A stretch of 64,000 bases of DNA from NCBI RefSeq assembly GCF_030272615.1, contig NC_081409.1:476440573-476504572 (forward strand), written 5' to 3'. Origin of the DNA: Cryptomeria japonica. Taxonomy: Eukaryota > Streptophyta > Pinopsida > Cupressales > Cupressaceae. Shown one piece after another: positions 49,475 through 60,515 of the stretch. The notes below the pieces were generated by a model. That model worked only from the letters and a program-made list of their open reading frames with translations. It was not told where the DNA came from and did not search any database. How positions within the stretch are numbered: position 1 is the first letter of the stretch; the number at the start of each line of letters is the position of its first letter. The position numbers were made by a program, and so were the translations under genes.

Positions 49475-51186
49475 CTACACAGTAATTTTCTTCAACAAAT
49501 CCTCCACCTTAATCACTAGCTCATCGTAGGTGGCCCCAACAACTTTCAGGTCTTCCAGATCCTTGTTCGGTTTCTTTTCCTTCCTCTTGCCTCTAGTGCG
49601 GGTTCTGGGACCTTGAGCTTCCCCTGTTCCTTCAGCTTCTAGGTCTATGTCCTGGATTTCCTTTTCTTCATCTAGTTTGATGATGAGGGTGTGGGTGTTG
49701 TTAGCTGAGATCTTCAAGATACCTAGGCTCTATTCAACAATGTTCTTTAGACACTCCTCAATTTTACCAATTTTGGTAATGGTATCCGAGAGGGTTTTAT
49801 CGCTAGTGTCAGCAAGGTTCTTCCTTTCCAGCAAATCCTTCTCAATCTTCTCAAACCTGAGGTTAAAAGCATCTCTGATGTCTTCAACTTTGGCAATGGT
49901 GTTTTTCAGGTCCTCAATATAGTCGGCCATAGTGTTCCCTTCCCCAGTATTAATGGTTTCCAGGATCAAGACTCTGTTGCAGATTTTTTTGTTTTCATCC
50001 TCAACTTTCTTGTAGCCATTAATGAGCCACTCCATAGTTTCCATGAAACCATGCAAACCCTTAGGAGGAGGACCAAATGGGGGGGGGGGGCAGCTTTTCC
50101 AGGGGTAACCTATTCCTCTTTAAGGATGTGGAGGGTAGAAATTGTATCAGCAACCCTAAGAGTCTCTTCCATGGTCTCCTTTTCCAGACTCCAATCAACT
50201 TCTAGGGCCTTAACTTGCTTGTCGGTTGTTGGGTCCTTACCAGTCTCCTCTTTCTTCTTATGCTTTTTCCTAGTTTGGGTATGGTATTTTGTTTTCTTTT
50301 TTGGAAATCCTTTAGGGTTCTCCTTTTCAGAGTCATCCAAGTACTCCTCTTCCGAAGAGATGCTGATCAAGGGTCTGCTTTTTGGCTTTTTGCCCTTAGA
50401 GGAAGAGGGTCTTGTTTTACTGTATTTCCTCTTCTTCCCACTTTCATACTCTGAGACATCAGTGCTATCCTCTATGTCAGTTGAAGAGTCACTATCAGAT
50501 TCCTCCTCCTTAGAAAAGGAAGAATCAAACATCTCTTCCTCAGAGTCCATGAAGGACTGCATCCGAGCTATTTGGTTGGCTTTAAAATGGTCATAAATTA
50601 GGACCTTCAGGCCTTGCTGCATAGAAGAATCACCCAGAGGATTCTCATAGGCCTTGAGGGATGCATTCATCAAGAAAAGCAAGAAATAAGGGAAATTAAC
50701 CTTATCATTGTGCCTAAAGTGGTTTAACAGAACAAAGTGATACCCATAAACTTTCGTAAACCTACCATCTAGAATGATATAACGCATTAAAACAAAAAGG
50801 ATTTCCCTCTAGGGTTTGGCAAAAGCCTTGGGTGGGTAGTAGGTTTTGCTCAACTTTACCAGTTATTTTTTCTCTTTCTCCATTTTCATGTACCTTTCAA
50901 TAGCTTCCATACTAACCTTCCTATCTCTATAGAAGTTGCAGCCTTCCCTTGTGAGGCTCGTAGCTTGAGCAATTAAGTCTTCATCGCTTTCAACCATTTG
51001 ATTGCCCATTTTTAACATTCCCTTCTTCCAGTTCTTGTAGAAAAGCCTAGTAACCATACCATCTTGACCATGGAGTCTCTCCATGAAGTTCGAGAGACCA
51101 CCCTGCTACAGAATACCCCAAACCTCTTCCTTCTATTTCCATTCTTTACAACTACTTGGTTCATATCTCCTCTTGTTTCCACCCAT
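49475..51186 (-). pseudogene. LINE-2A extra ORF downstream of RNase H
   Basis: Begins at the methionine at 51,186 (MGGNKRRYEPSSCKEWK), about 155 bp after RNase H, and ends at a TAG at 49,475. An N-terminal helical domain of about 200 residues (EGCNFYRDRKVSMEAIERYM; VNFPYFLLFLMNASLKAYEN) leads into an acidic, Ser-rich, Lys-rich linker (50,600-50,250) and a coiled coil (50,056-49,730), then a basic PRTRTRGKRKEKKP. Stops before 50,787 are TAG or TAA only. The frame changes exactly at a run of 12 G (50,079-50,090) that encodes a proline stretch, so slippage there explains the break. No known domain was recognised. Not a usual L1 ORF1: it is 3' of ORF2 and has no RRM or zinc knuckle. Confidence 0.65.
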
Positions 51187-51343
51187 GTTGTCACTGCCCA
51201 CGGTCAAATTTTGAAGCTTGCAGAGCAAATAAACTAGAGAGATTTTTGGAACTATAATAGTTACCCAGAAAGCATGAGATTTAATGGCATTGATGTTAGA
51301 ATGAGTGATATTCTCATTATTATAGTAACTCAAAGTACTCACA

Positions 51344-54300
51344 TTAGTACTTTTCATAATTATCTTGTCCATCAAGAATCTTTGGAGTGCTTCTATATCT
51401 CTCATTACTAATGATTGGTCTGACATCTTCAGGGAGTCCACGTTCACCCATCCATGTGGTAATTTCCTCACTTTTAACCACCGCATTGGCAGCCCAGTCA
51501 GTAGAGTCATTGGCCTCCCAGTAGATGTGAGATATATGGAAATTTTTAAAGGTGCTAATAAGATCAATAGCAGAGGTGATTATGTTGTGAATCAACCATG
51601 AAGGTTTTGAAGTCCCCTTAAGAAACTTTATAATATTATTTGAATCCCCCTCAATCCATAGATAGGGGCAATTCCACTTTTTAGCTAGGAGGATGCCTTG
51701 AAGAGTTGCCATTGCTTCAACTTTATGGTTGGCTTGGGTTCCAATAGGGATAGCAACCATTTCCTTGCAAATTCCTCTGTCATCTCTCAGTATAGCTCCA
51801 CAACCTGAAGGACTAGGGTTACCTTTGGCAGCACCATCAAAATTAACTTTGAACCAACCTTGAGGAGGGGTTTGCCATTTAGCTTCAAGCCTTTTATTGT
51901 GGTTGTTAGGACCATCAGTAATCTTCATATTCCATACCCTTAAGATGTTTGATTCTAGTGAGTTGTTCGAGTAACAAGGACCCTCAATGATCCTTATATT
52001 TTCCTAAATCGACCATTGAATTTTCTGGAACATAATATCCTGATTAAGGGAGACATCCCTAAAGATTCGTTTATTTCTTTCTTTCCATAGTCCCCACAAG
52101 ATGTGAGGAAGAGAGAGCTGCCACAAACATCTAAAAAAAGAGTTAGTCCATTTAATATTCCAGGAGGAGAATAGGTCACTGATGTTATTCGAAAACACCT
52201 AGGCCATACTAAAACTCTTGAGAAAACTTTCCCAAACAGAGGCTAAGAAGGAACAGTGGAGAGCAAGGTGGTCCATAGACTCTTCCTCTTGAAGGCATAG
52301 CACACATCTATTAGGGAGTGCAAATCCTCTACCTTTGAGGTTGTCAAGGGTCAGAATCTTATTTTGGAGGCTGGTCCAAAAGAAAAGATTGATTTTGGGG
52401 GTGAGACCCTTAATCCAGGATTTAGACCAATAAGGGTTGATTGAGAGGGGGGGAAAGGACACAATACATAGAGGAAATAGATAAAGTACCTTTAGGATCA
52501 TGTTTCCAAATCAGGGAGTCTTCTTCTTTATTCAGCCATACCGCAGACAGATGGATCTTCAGCTTAGAAAGGCTAGGGTGGATGCTTTCAATGTTCTGCC
52601 ATTCATTACCAACCCAGTACTCAACAACTAAGGAGCCAAAATTTCTAATACAAGAGGGAGCATAGGGGGCCCATTCATTGATATCATTCAAGGGTTTATC
52701 AAAAAGCCAAGGATCCTCCTAGAATTTAACTTTCCTACCATTTCCTAGTTTCCAGATCACTCATTTGGCTATATCTTCTTTACATTTAGAGGCATGATTC
52801 CATATGTGGGATCCATTAATACTAAGGTCTGAATGGATAAAAGAGGAGAGAGAGGAGGACAAAAGAGATTACTTCGCCAAATTTTACACCATTCAAAGTC
52901 TAAATGAAACATTCAACAGACTTGTTTGGATAGGAGAGCTTCATTTAGGGTACAAATCCTTCTGAGGCCCAGCCCACCTTTGCTTTTCGGCCTACAAACC
53001 TGGTCCCAAGCCACCAAAGACATTCTTTGCTTATCCTCAACCCCAGACCATAGGAATCTTCTTTGAATTTTCTTGATTGCATTAGCATAATTAACTGGAA
53101 TTCCTGAAAAGACTTAGAGCATAAATCAAAATACTTTGAAGAGTAGCCTTAAGGAGTTGGAGCTTGCCAGCTTGACTTAAGAGGGCTCCTTTCCAACCTG
53201 CAAGTTTTTTATGAAATTTGTCCACAAGGGAACTCCAGAAGGGATCAGGAGGTGCAATGCCCATGGGGAGACCAGGGTAGGTAGCAGGAAGATCAACAAT
53301 CCTACACTCCAGGATTCTGCTGATCCTCTATTGTCTTCTCTTAGGAGTATTAATGAAAAAAACTTCACTTTTAGCCCAATTGATAAGCTGACTAGAAGCA
53401 GAGGCAAATTTACATAGGATGCTCTTCAAGACTTTAGCTTCTGAAATACTTGATTCCCCCATAATAATAGTATCATCAACAAACTGCTAGTGGGAATAGA
53501 TAAGGTTAGCAGAAGATGGTTGGAGGCCCTTAAAGGAGCCTTGCAACACCATTTTTTCCATAGTCCTTCCAAAGCATTCTGCCATAATGATGAAGAGGAT
53601 GGGAGAGATAGGATCCCCTTGCCTTAAACCTCTAGAAGCTTGGAAAAAAGTTGAGGGAGAACCATTGACAAGAATAGCGAAAGTAGAAGAGGTGGTAAGC
53701 TGAGAGAGGAGGTCGACAACTCTGGAGGAAAAACCAAAAGAAGTGAGGACTTTTTGAAGTAAAGACTAGTCAACCCTATCATAGGCTTTGGAGAGATCAA
53801 GCTTTAGGATGAAACCCTATTTCTTTTCTCTAAAAAGAGAATGAATGTTCTCATGGACTGTAATAATGGAGTCAAGAATTTGTCTTCCAGGATCAAAACC
53901 ATTTTGCTGGTGTTTAATTAAGGCAGGAAGGAAGAACAAGATTCTAGAGGTGAGAACCTTGGAAATTATCTTGTAGAAATAATTGCAGAGGCTAATAGGT
54001 CTAAATTTGTCCAAAGAATCAGCACCTTGAGTTTTGGGTATGAGAGCAATAAAAGTGCCATTGATTTCTTTCAAGAGTTTTCTAGCCCCAAAAAATTCCT
54101 TAACTCCATTGGATACATCTTTTCCAACAATCTCCCAGAATTCTTGGAAAAAGAACATTGGGAAGCCGTCTGGGCCAGGCGCTTTGTTTCCATCAAAGGA
54201 GAAAACAACATTTTTGATTTCCAAGTTAGAGGGAATGGAAGAGAGAAAGGCATTCTTTTGATCATCAATGAGACAAGGAATGTTTTGAAGAAAGGAGGAT

Positions 54301-54958
54301 TGGGCTTCAGTATCCAGGCTGTGATCCCTCTTGAGGAGGTCTGAGAAATAGCTTTTAGCTTCATTCCTTATTTCATCCTCCTTGACCAACTCCTCATTAT
54401 CCATCACTAGCTTGCTAACCCTATTAACTGCTTTATGCTTAATCATCGACATATGGAAGAATCTTGTGTTCCTATCTCCTTCCTTAAGCCAAATACATCT
54501 CGATCTCTGCTTCTAGAATGTTTCCTCTTTGGCAATGATATCATGGTATTTTTTGAGAGTCTCATTTTCATCAGCACTAGACACAGTACTGAAACCATCC
54601 TTCTGGATTTGATCATGTATTTTTTTAAGGTCTTCTTGAACTTTTCTCTTAGCCTCAAAAATATTCCCAAAGCTGGTTTTGTTCCAGAGTCTTATGTTGT
54701 CCTTCACACTTTTGAGATTTTTGACAACTTTAAACATAGTCGTTCCCTCAACTTGAATGCTCCACCATTTCTTAATATTTCTTTTGATTTCAAGGTGGAG
54801 GGTCCACATTTTTTCAAATCTGAAGGGAAAGCTTCTCCTTCTATTGATTGAGTCAGCAATGAAGGTGATAGGGAAATGATCAGATCCAACCCAAATGTGG
54901 GCATCAAAGAACATAAGTAATGACTATACCAGTCATCAGAGATGAGGGTTCTATCAAG
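51344..54958 (-). pseudogene. LINE-2A ORF2: RT, zf-RVT and RNase H
   Basis: Continues the endonuclease after copia-2: RLDRTLISDDW and GSDHFPITFI (54,950-54,850, the endonuclease SDH motif). RT: NKAPGPDGFPMFFFQEFWE, IPKTQGADSLDKFRPISLC and HQQNGFDPGRQI (54,200-53,890); SKAYDRVD, SRGLRQGDPISPILF near 53,610; catalytic FVDD at 53,471-53,485, intact. The zf-RVT is NLKGRGFALPNRCVLCLQEE (52,340). RNase H at 51,928-51,480 keeps all key residues: KVNFDGAAKGNP, GCGAILRDDRG, HKVEAMATLQGIL, WIEGDSNNIIKFL, HIYWEANDSTDWAANAV. Breaks are mostly TAG (for example before GFILKLDL and FVDD). The catalytic centre is unusually well kept for a dead copy. Confidence 0.93.
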
Positions 54959-54963
54959 ACGCA

Positions 54964-55407
54964 TGTGAAATTTTTCCAAGATCAAGAGCTCAATGAAATG
55001 TACAAAATAGAGACACAATATAGGACAAGAATAAACTGTATTCTCATCAATAGAAAATGATCAATAAAAAATTAGATACAATGTAGATGAGCTTGCTTAT
55101 ATAGGCAAGGCTAGGGATATGTGAGCACACAAACATGACATGTGGCTCAATAAGAAACAAGGGTAGGTAGGAAATAGGTGTGGGTAGGTAGGAGAAATAA
55201 TATAATAGTCCACATGAGGTGGATCACCCACTGAATGTGGAGTGTAACAACAAGATCAAAACCATAAAGGGTGGAATTTCTCCTACACACACTATCCCAA
55301 TGTGGCACAAACACCCAAGTGTCTCATACCCAAACTACTATGAAATGCATTTCCTAAGTAAACTTAAGTGTAATAATATCCAAGATGAATAATTATTTAC
55401 ACCAACA
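54964..55407 (-). repeat. Copia-2 3' LTR
   Basis: 444 bp, plus-strand edges TGTGAAATTTTTCC and ACACCAACA. The first 73 bp have no counterpart in the other LTR. Confidence 0.85.
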
Positions 55408-55416
55408 CCCCCCCTT
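55408..55416 (-). promoter_or_regulatory. Copia-2 polypurine tract
   Basis: Minus strand AAGGGGGGG directly before the LTR start TGTTGGTG. Confidence 0.8.
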
Positions 55417-55628
55417 AAGTGCAACTTAGGGGAATGCACTTAAGTCTACAATGCAACTAAGCAATGCAATATGGGTCCTGGCTACGAGGCCATGTTAGGT
55501 ACCCATGTAAAAATGCAAATGCATGCAAACCAATGCAATGAAATCTCTCACGAAGTGGGGAAAGAGAGAAAAACCCAATGGGAAAAAACCCTCCCCCAAA
55601 AGAAAGATGAAAACATACAAGAGAACTC

Positions 55629-57905
55629 TCATAGAAGAATGTGAAGGACAAAACCCCATGTGAGGAAAAATTCCCCCCCATATGAGAGAAGAAGAGAAGC
55701 TAGGAAGCCCCCCCTCAATGTGGAATCTGCACCAATGATAGAAGCTCGATGTATGAAGAAATTGCTCCATGAACTTCGAACAACATTCCTCCCCTTAGGA
55801 AGAAACAAAACCAAAGGTGTATCCATGAAGTCTCCCCAATAATGAAGGGAAGATGTATGAAGAAAACTCATGATGAAAGGAATCTCTGAAAACTGCTCAA
55901 GTGTCCCCATGTCGATGCTGAAAGATACCCCCTCCAAAGGTGGTAAATTGTGCCACACTACTGAAAAAGGCACTCCAAGATCTGGTGGAGATGGATGTAG
56001 AACAATATCCAAAGACTCACATGTCTCCTCAAAACATAAAGAGACCTCCTCCAATTGTTGTACATAAGTATCCACAATCATGTCAACCTCAAAAGAATGA
56101 TCATGTAGAGAATGAACAAGAGGGTTAGAGTGTGCCCTCGCAACAATTGAAGAAGGATCACCTTCATCAAAGAGAAGATGAATTTCATCAATGATGTCTC
56201 CCAAATCTGCAATGTAGGATTCCACAAACAAATCTGCAATATCTGTTAAGTAATCATCCCATGAATCTGAAGCTGGAAGACAATGAATATCCTGCTGCAC
56301 TGAATCACATGAAGGCAAAACTGTCACACTATCTGCATCATCAGGTGCAATAGGTGATGTAATATCAATATGAGGAGATGAAATACAAGGTTCAAGAATG
56401 GGGTCACATGTGAGAATCCCTATGTTCAAGTGTCCAAAGTTCTCCTCAAAATCTGAACCATCACAAGAAGTGTGATCATCATGTGTAGAATCATCAAATG
56501 TGAAATCATCATCATCAACAAAATCTGAAAAGGAGTATAACCGAGATGCATGATCAACCACCCTAGTCACAATGATAGCTCTAGTCTCTAAGTCTCTAAT
56601 GAAAATTGAGTTAGGTGTGAACTCCACAACCCTCTTAGTTGCACCATGTGTGATTTGATAGATAGAAAGGAGATTGTTTGTCAAGTGGGGTACACACAAC
56701 ACATCATTGAAGGAGTTATCCCTAATGTCAATAGATCCTTTCCCAATCACATCCATGTATGTATGATTGCCCATCAAAATCTGTGGCATGGTGCAAGGCT
56801 CAAATGTAGAGAACATAGACTGCGAAGATGCCATATGATGAGAAGCCCCTGAATCTAGAAGCCATCTCTCTGAATCATGACTGATAGTAGCACATAGAGC
56901 TTTTCCTTTTCTTGTTCCAAAAGAGTGAGTCTTCCCACTTGTTGAATCAATGAATGCTTTCCCTTTTCCTTTTGAATGTGAGGAAGTGGAAGTTGATGAA
57001 TCATCCTTCTTGTAGACTTTAGGCAAATCAATGTTATGCTTTTTGATGATATGTGTGAGCTCATCAATCTTCTTAGAATGGCAACGATGCTCCATATGAC
57101 CAATCTTTTTACAATAAGAACAAGTAGGTCTCTCCCTCTTTGGTGAATTATCTCTCTTGGAAGAGGATGAATCTCCTTGTTGTGGAGAAGATGGTGCTTT
57201 TTCTTTAGGCTTTGATTGCCATTTCTTCTCATTTGAGTTGTCCTTTCCTTGATTTCCTTTGTTCCCTTGATTTGCCACTAATGCTTGAGACTTAGAAGCC
57301 TTAAGAATGCCCATGCTTATCAACTTAGTTTGTTCCATCATCAACATTTCATTGAAAGCATCAAATGTAGGCATTTTGTAGCTTGAACCCATTGTCATCC
57401 TATGGGTTTGGAAACTAGAAACAAATGCTGCATATTCTTGTGGAAGCTTGCCTATCAAGTTGAATATCAATTGAGTATCCTTTTTATCAATGCCACAATC
57501 TTTGAGTTGTGCCCTCAACTCATTTGCCTTAGTGACATAATCTTGTATTGTATCAAAGTTCTTGGGATCTAACATGGTGAGATCACTATCAATTTGATAT
57601 CCCCTAATCTCATCAACTTGACCATACAAGTCTTGAAACTATTGCCAAGCATCCTTGATTAGAGTACACTTCTCAATATGAAAAATGAGATCCTTTGATA
57701 CATACTTTCTTAAGGTACCAATTTCCATGATATTTTTAGTGAGCCAATCCAAGTGACCAACTGGATCAGCCTCAGGATCAGTGGGAGCAACAATAGTTCC
57801 ATCAATGTAATGAGTGAGTCCTTTTTCCATAAGTTTACTCCATGCATCAATTTTCCAAGTAGCATAATTATGAGGAGTTAAGAGAGGAAACTTAGAAGAA
57901 CCCAT
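55629..57905 (-). CDS. Copia-2 gag-protease with long unique acidic C-terminus
   Basis: From the methionine at 57,905 (MGSSKFPLLTPHNYATWK) to the stop at 55,629 one frame holds, 758 codons, broken by a single TAG near 57,637. Capsid (GHLDWLTKNIMEIGTLRKYV, LPQEYAAFVSSFQTHRM), Lys/Ser-rich linker, zinc knuckle CSYCKKIGHMEHRC (about 57,110), and the protease active site RWLLDSGASHHM (about 56,860), then LCVPHLTNNLLSI and DHASRLYSF (about 56,540). Where integrase should begin only FGHLN remains (56,435), and the frame continues about 250 residues through acidic sequence (VDDDDFTFDDSTHDDHTSCD) into a tail encoded next to the LTR. The tail is not recognised. Either an in-frame deletion removed integrase-RT-RNase H, or the tail has its own role. 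Starting at 57,935 is possible but less copia-like. Confidence 0.85.
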
Positions 57906-57935
57906 AGCAGCAAAAAGAAAGGAACACAAGAGCAC

Positions 57936-58625
57936 AAAAGCACGAGAGACACCCCCCCAAATTCACTCAATCAAAGTACCCCCCCCAAAGTGATGATTTT
58001 GGCACTTTATACTTAGTGCGATTACAATGAGCCACTTGCAAAACAAGGCAAAGTGGACTTATGATGCAAATTTTACAACTTCTCAAATGAGATACAAGAG
58101 ACTTCAATCAATAGTGCAATGAATCTAACTGAGATTCAAGCAAATATACAAGTACCAAGAGAGCCAAAATGGCCAAAATCTAAAAGTACAATTTCTACTT
58201 ACAATGGCATCAATCTGATAGCATCATCTGAAAGTAGACGAAAAAATACACACTTTAAAAAAAAATGGCACCTGAAAAGGAGGTTGTATGACCCCAAACG
58301 AAGCCTCTAAAGTTGCAAAAACTGGGATTACTCAGTTACAGTCACCAAAAACTGCATTTTCTGAAAAATACGTGCATCAAAATCAAAAAATTTCTTCACC
58401 ACTACGGAGAGCACGAAATTCTATCCCATTTCAAAAAACATTGCACCCAAAAAAGAGCAAAAATGAGCAAGTTATGGCCATTTGAAGTTGAACTGCAAAA
58501 TCAAAAATGCAAATGAGAGGGGCCTGCAAAATTTTTGAAAAATGCTGACATGGCGCTGATGTCAGCAAGTCATTGGGTTAAATTTGACGGCTGTATGACC
58601 ATCACAAAAACTTCGCCTCCCTGCT
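57936..58625 (-). other. Copia-2 leader
   Basis: Untranslated leader between the GC-rich repeats and gag. A-rich on the plus strand, with runs of C at 57,952 and 57,980 (CCCCCCC). No coding sequence. Confidence 0.6.
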
Positions 58626-58885
58626 GACTGGGCATCTAAACTGTACGGACTGCTGGCGTGGCATATGACTGTGTAGGCCGTACCGTATGGATTTGCTAAC
58701 TGGGTAGCTCTGTGTGGCAGATGACTGTGCAGGCCATACCATACAAATATGTTGACTGGGCAGCTCTACGTGGCAGATGATGTGGCAAACGTACGGATGT
58801 CTGCGTGGCGCAGGCGGTGATGTGTCACTGTGTACGGAAGGTGACGTGTCACGGGTTGTACCCGCGGGCCAGTGGCACACAAAAA
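58626..58885. repeat. GC-rich ~57-bp tandem repeat in copia-2 leader
   Basis: Two good copies and two or three partial copies of a unit with GTGGCAGATGACTGTG, CAGGCC, TACC and AACTGGGTAGCTC. Unit starts near 58,658, 58,715, 58,771 and 58,806. Clearly richer in GC and CG than the rest of the window. It occupies the place next to the 5' LTR where the primer site should be. Confidence 0.8.
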
Positions 58886-59260
58886 TGTATTCTCATCAAT
58901 AGAAAATGATCAATAAAAAATTAGATACAATGTAGATGAGCTTGCTTATATAGGCAAGGCTAGGGATATGTGAGCACACAAACATGACATGTGGCTCAAT
59001 AAGAAACAAGGGTAGGTAGGAAATAGGTGTGGGTAGGTAGGAGAAATAATATAATAGTCCACATGAGGTGGATCACCCACTGAATGTGGAGTGTAACAAC
59101 AAGATCAACACCATAAAGGGTGGAATTTCTCCTACACACACTATCCCAATGTGGCACAAACACCCAAGTGTCTCATACCCAAACTACTATGAAATGCATT
59201 TCCTAAGTAAACTTAAGTAAGTGTAATAATATCCAAGATGAATAATTATTTACACCAACA
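58886..59260 (-). repeat. Copia-2 5' LTR, truncated at its inner end
   Basis: 375 bp, plus-strand start TGTATTCTCATC and end ACACCAACA. Matches 55,037-55,407 but lacks 73 bp found in the other LTR. Confidence 0.85.
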
Positions 59261-59265
59261 ATGCA

Positions 59266-59790
59266 CTTGGATAAGATCATTGCCAGTTCTTCTGTTAGTC
59301 CAAGTGTAAGTGCATCCCTGTATTTCCAAGTCATTGAAAGCTTGAGAATTAGTAAAATCCATGAGGGCCATCCTACTTTCCAGTTGAGGAGGACTTCCTC
59401 CAAATTTTTCCTCCTCTCTCAAAGGAGTATTGAAGTCTCCCATAACCACCCAACTAATATTTTTGAAGTTGTCCCTAGCCTGTGTAATTTTTTTTGAAAA
59501 AGAGTTTCTAGCCTTCAAATTATTTGGAGCATAAATATTAGTGAGAACCCATGAAGTACCATCTTTTAAATGCTCAAATTTTATACAAGAGAAATTATTG
59601 TCTTGAATAATAACATGACCTTTAACAGCATTGAGGTTCCAGATGGTAGCAATACCTCCTAAAGCACCTTCGGAGCTGCCACCACTAACATTACCATTTT
59701 TAAAGAACTTCAAAAATTCAACTTTTTCTCTACTCATTTTGGTTTCTTGAATTAGAAAAATATCAGGATTACTATCTCTTATCATATTTT
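59266..59790 (-). pseudogene. LINE-2A endonuclease (ORF2 N-terminus)
   Basis: Apurinic/apyrimidinic endonuclease domain of an L1 ORF2. Motifs: NPDIFLIQETKMSREKVEF (catalytic Glu), GGIATIWN, WVLTNIYAPNN, NISWVVMGDFNTPLREEEKF (Asp and Asn), and TYTWTNRRTGNDLIQV at the copia-2 junction. The SDH motif is at 54,860, beyond copia-2. The usual first strand (WNCRGL) is lost or strongly altered at the 5' truncation. This section is open apart from the junction. Confidence 0.93.
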
Positions 59791-59809
59791 CATACTTGTT
59801 ATAGTTAAA

Positions 59810-60459
59810 GCATTTCCATTAAATTTATAAGTAGTAGGTTGTCTTACCGATTTGCTGTGATCCTATGTGTTTGTAGTACCAGAGCTTTCACCAACTTCAA
59901 AGCCAATTCCACAAGTGTCACCTTTAGGTTTTCGATTCTTCAGCAAGTTACCAAGTTCCTCTGAGCTTTTCTTGAATTTCTCTTTATGTTGATTTGTAGT
60001 ATCTAGTTCTCTTTCTAAGACTTCTTTCTGCCTCATCAGTTCATTGGAATCATTCTGAGTGTGTATCAGATCTGTCTTCAATAAATCATTTTCATAACTG
60101 AATCTTGTGTTTTCATTTGCAGCATCACTTAGTCTTCTAGTAAAATCTTCTTCATTCTACTTTCTATCTTCAATTTCTTTACAAAATATCATAGTCATAT
60201 CTTGCATCTCATTCTTTGTTGTCATGTTCTCTTGTTTCAGCTTGTTTATCATATCATTAAGAGTTTCTTTTTCATCACTCTCACTTTGCATCTTTTCACA
60301 AAGTTCTCTTCTCTTGTTTCTTGAAATAGTAAGATTTTCTTGAAGTGCTTGAATAATATCCTGAGAAGCCTTTAGATCATCTTCAAGTTTGATATTTTTC
60401 AATTTTTCTGCATCATAGTCTGAGAGAGATCCTTCAAGTTGCTTCATCAAGTTTTCCAT
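59810..60459 (-). pseudogene. LARD gag, N-terminal coiled-coil part
   Basis: Starts at the methionine at 60,459 (MENLMKQLEGSLSDYDAEK), about 60 bp from the primer site. Almost all of about 200 residues are a predicted coiled coil rich in Glu, Lys, Asn and Leu (DLKASQDIIQALQENL; ELMRQKEVLERELDTTNQHK). Two TAG stops fall at about 60,157 and 59,863. It ends at the LINE-2A insertion, where the first zinc knuckle is cut, and continues at 49,315. No copia-type capsid domain was recognised, so its ability to form particles alone is unclear. Confidence 0.8.
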
Positions 60460-60515
60460 CTCTACCGGTGTCAAGATCTTCCTCAAGCTGTTAGGTTTCT
60501 GAAAATAGAGGACTA

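Larger units (their letters stand above)
54964..59260 (-). mobile_element. Copia-2: short copia-like element with gag-protease only
   Basis: Inserted in the LINE-2A endonuclease, duplication ACGCA (54,959-54,963) and ATGCA (59,261-59,265), the one difference being a CpG transition. LTRs are 54,964-55,407 and 58,886-59,260. They are almost identical over the shared 371 bp (one substitution and one 4-bp repeat), so insertion is recent. It has gag and protease in one long frame but no integrase, RT or RNase H. It resembles TR-GAG type non-autonomous elements. The right LTR lacks the terminal 73 bp and no primer site is present. Confidence 0.9.
49316..59790 (-). mobile_element. LINE-2A: L1-type LINE inside the LARD gag
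   Basis: A minus-strand LINE holding endonuclease, RT, zf-RVT, RNase H and an extra ORF, interrupted by copia-2 at 54,964-59,260. It splits the first zinc knuckle of the LARD gag. Imperfect flanking duplications start CATACTTGTTATAG (59,791) and CATACATGTTCTG (49,293), so the edges are accurate to a few bases. The 5' end is slightly truncated, starting inside the first residues of the endonuclease. The 3' end reads CGGGTCTTGAAAACC and T-rich sequence on its own strand, with no poly(A). Confidence 0.85.

Noticed and set aside
50051-50596. 181-residue plus-strand frame
   Set aside because: Antisense to the Ser/Glu/Lys-rich linker of the LINE extra ORF, which biases the opposite strand to be open.
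55032-55036. Copia-2 left edge at 55,037 (where both LTRs start matching)
   Set aside because: Gives no target duplication; extending the left LTR to 54,964 gives TG...CA ends and ACGCA/ATGCA.
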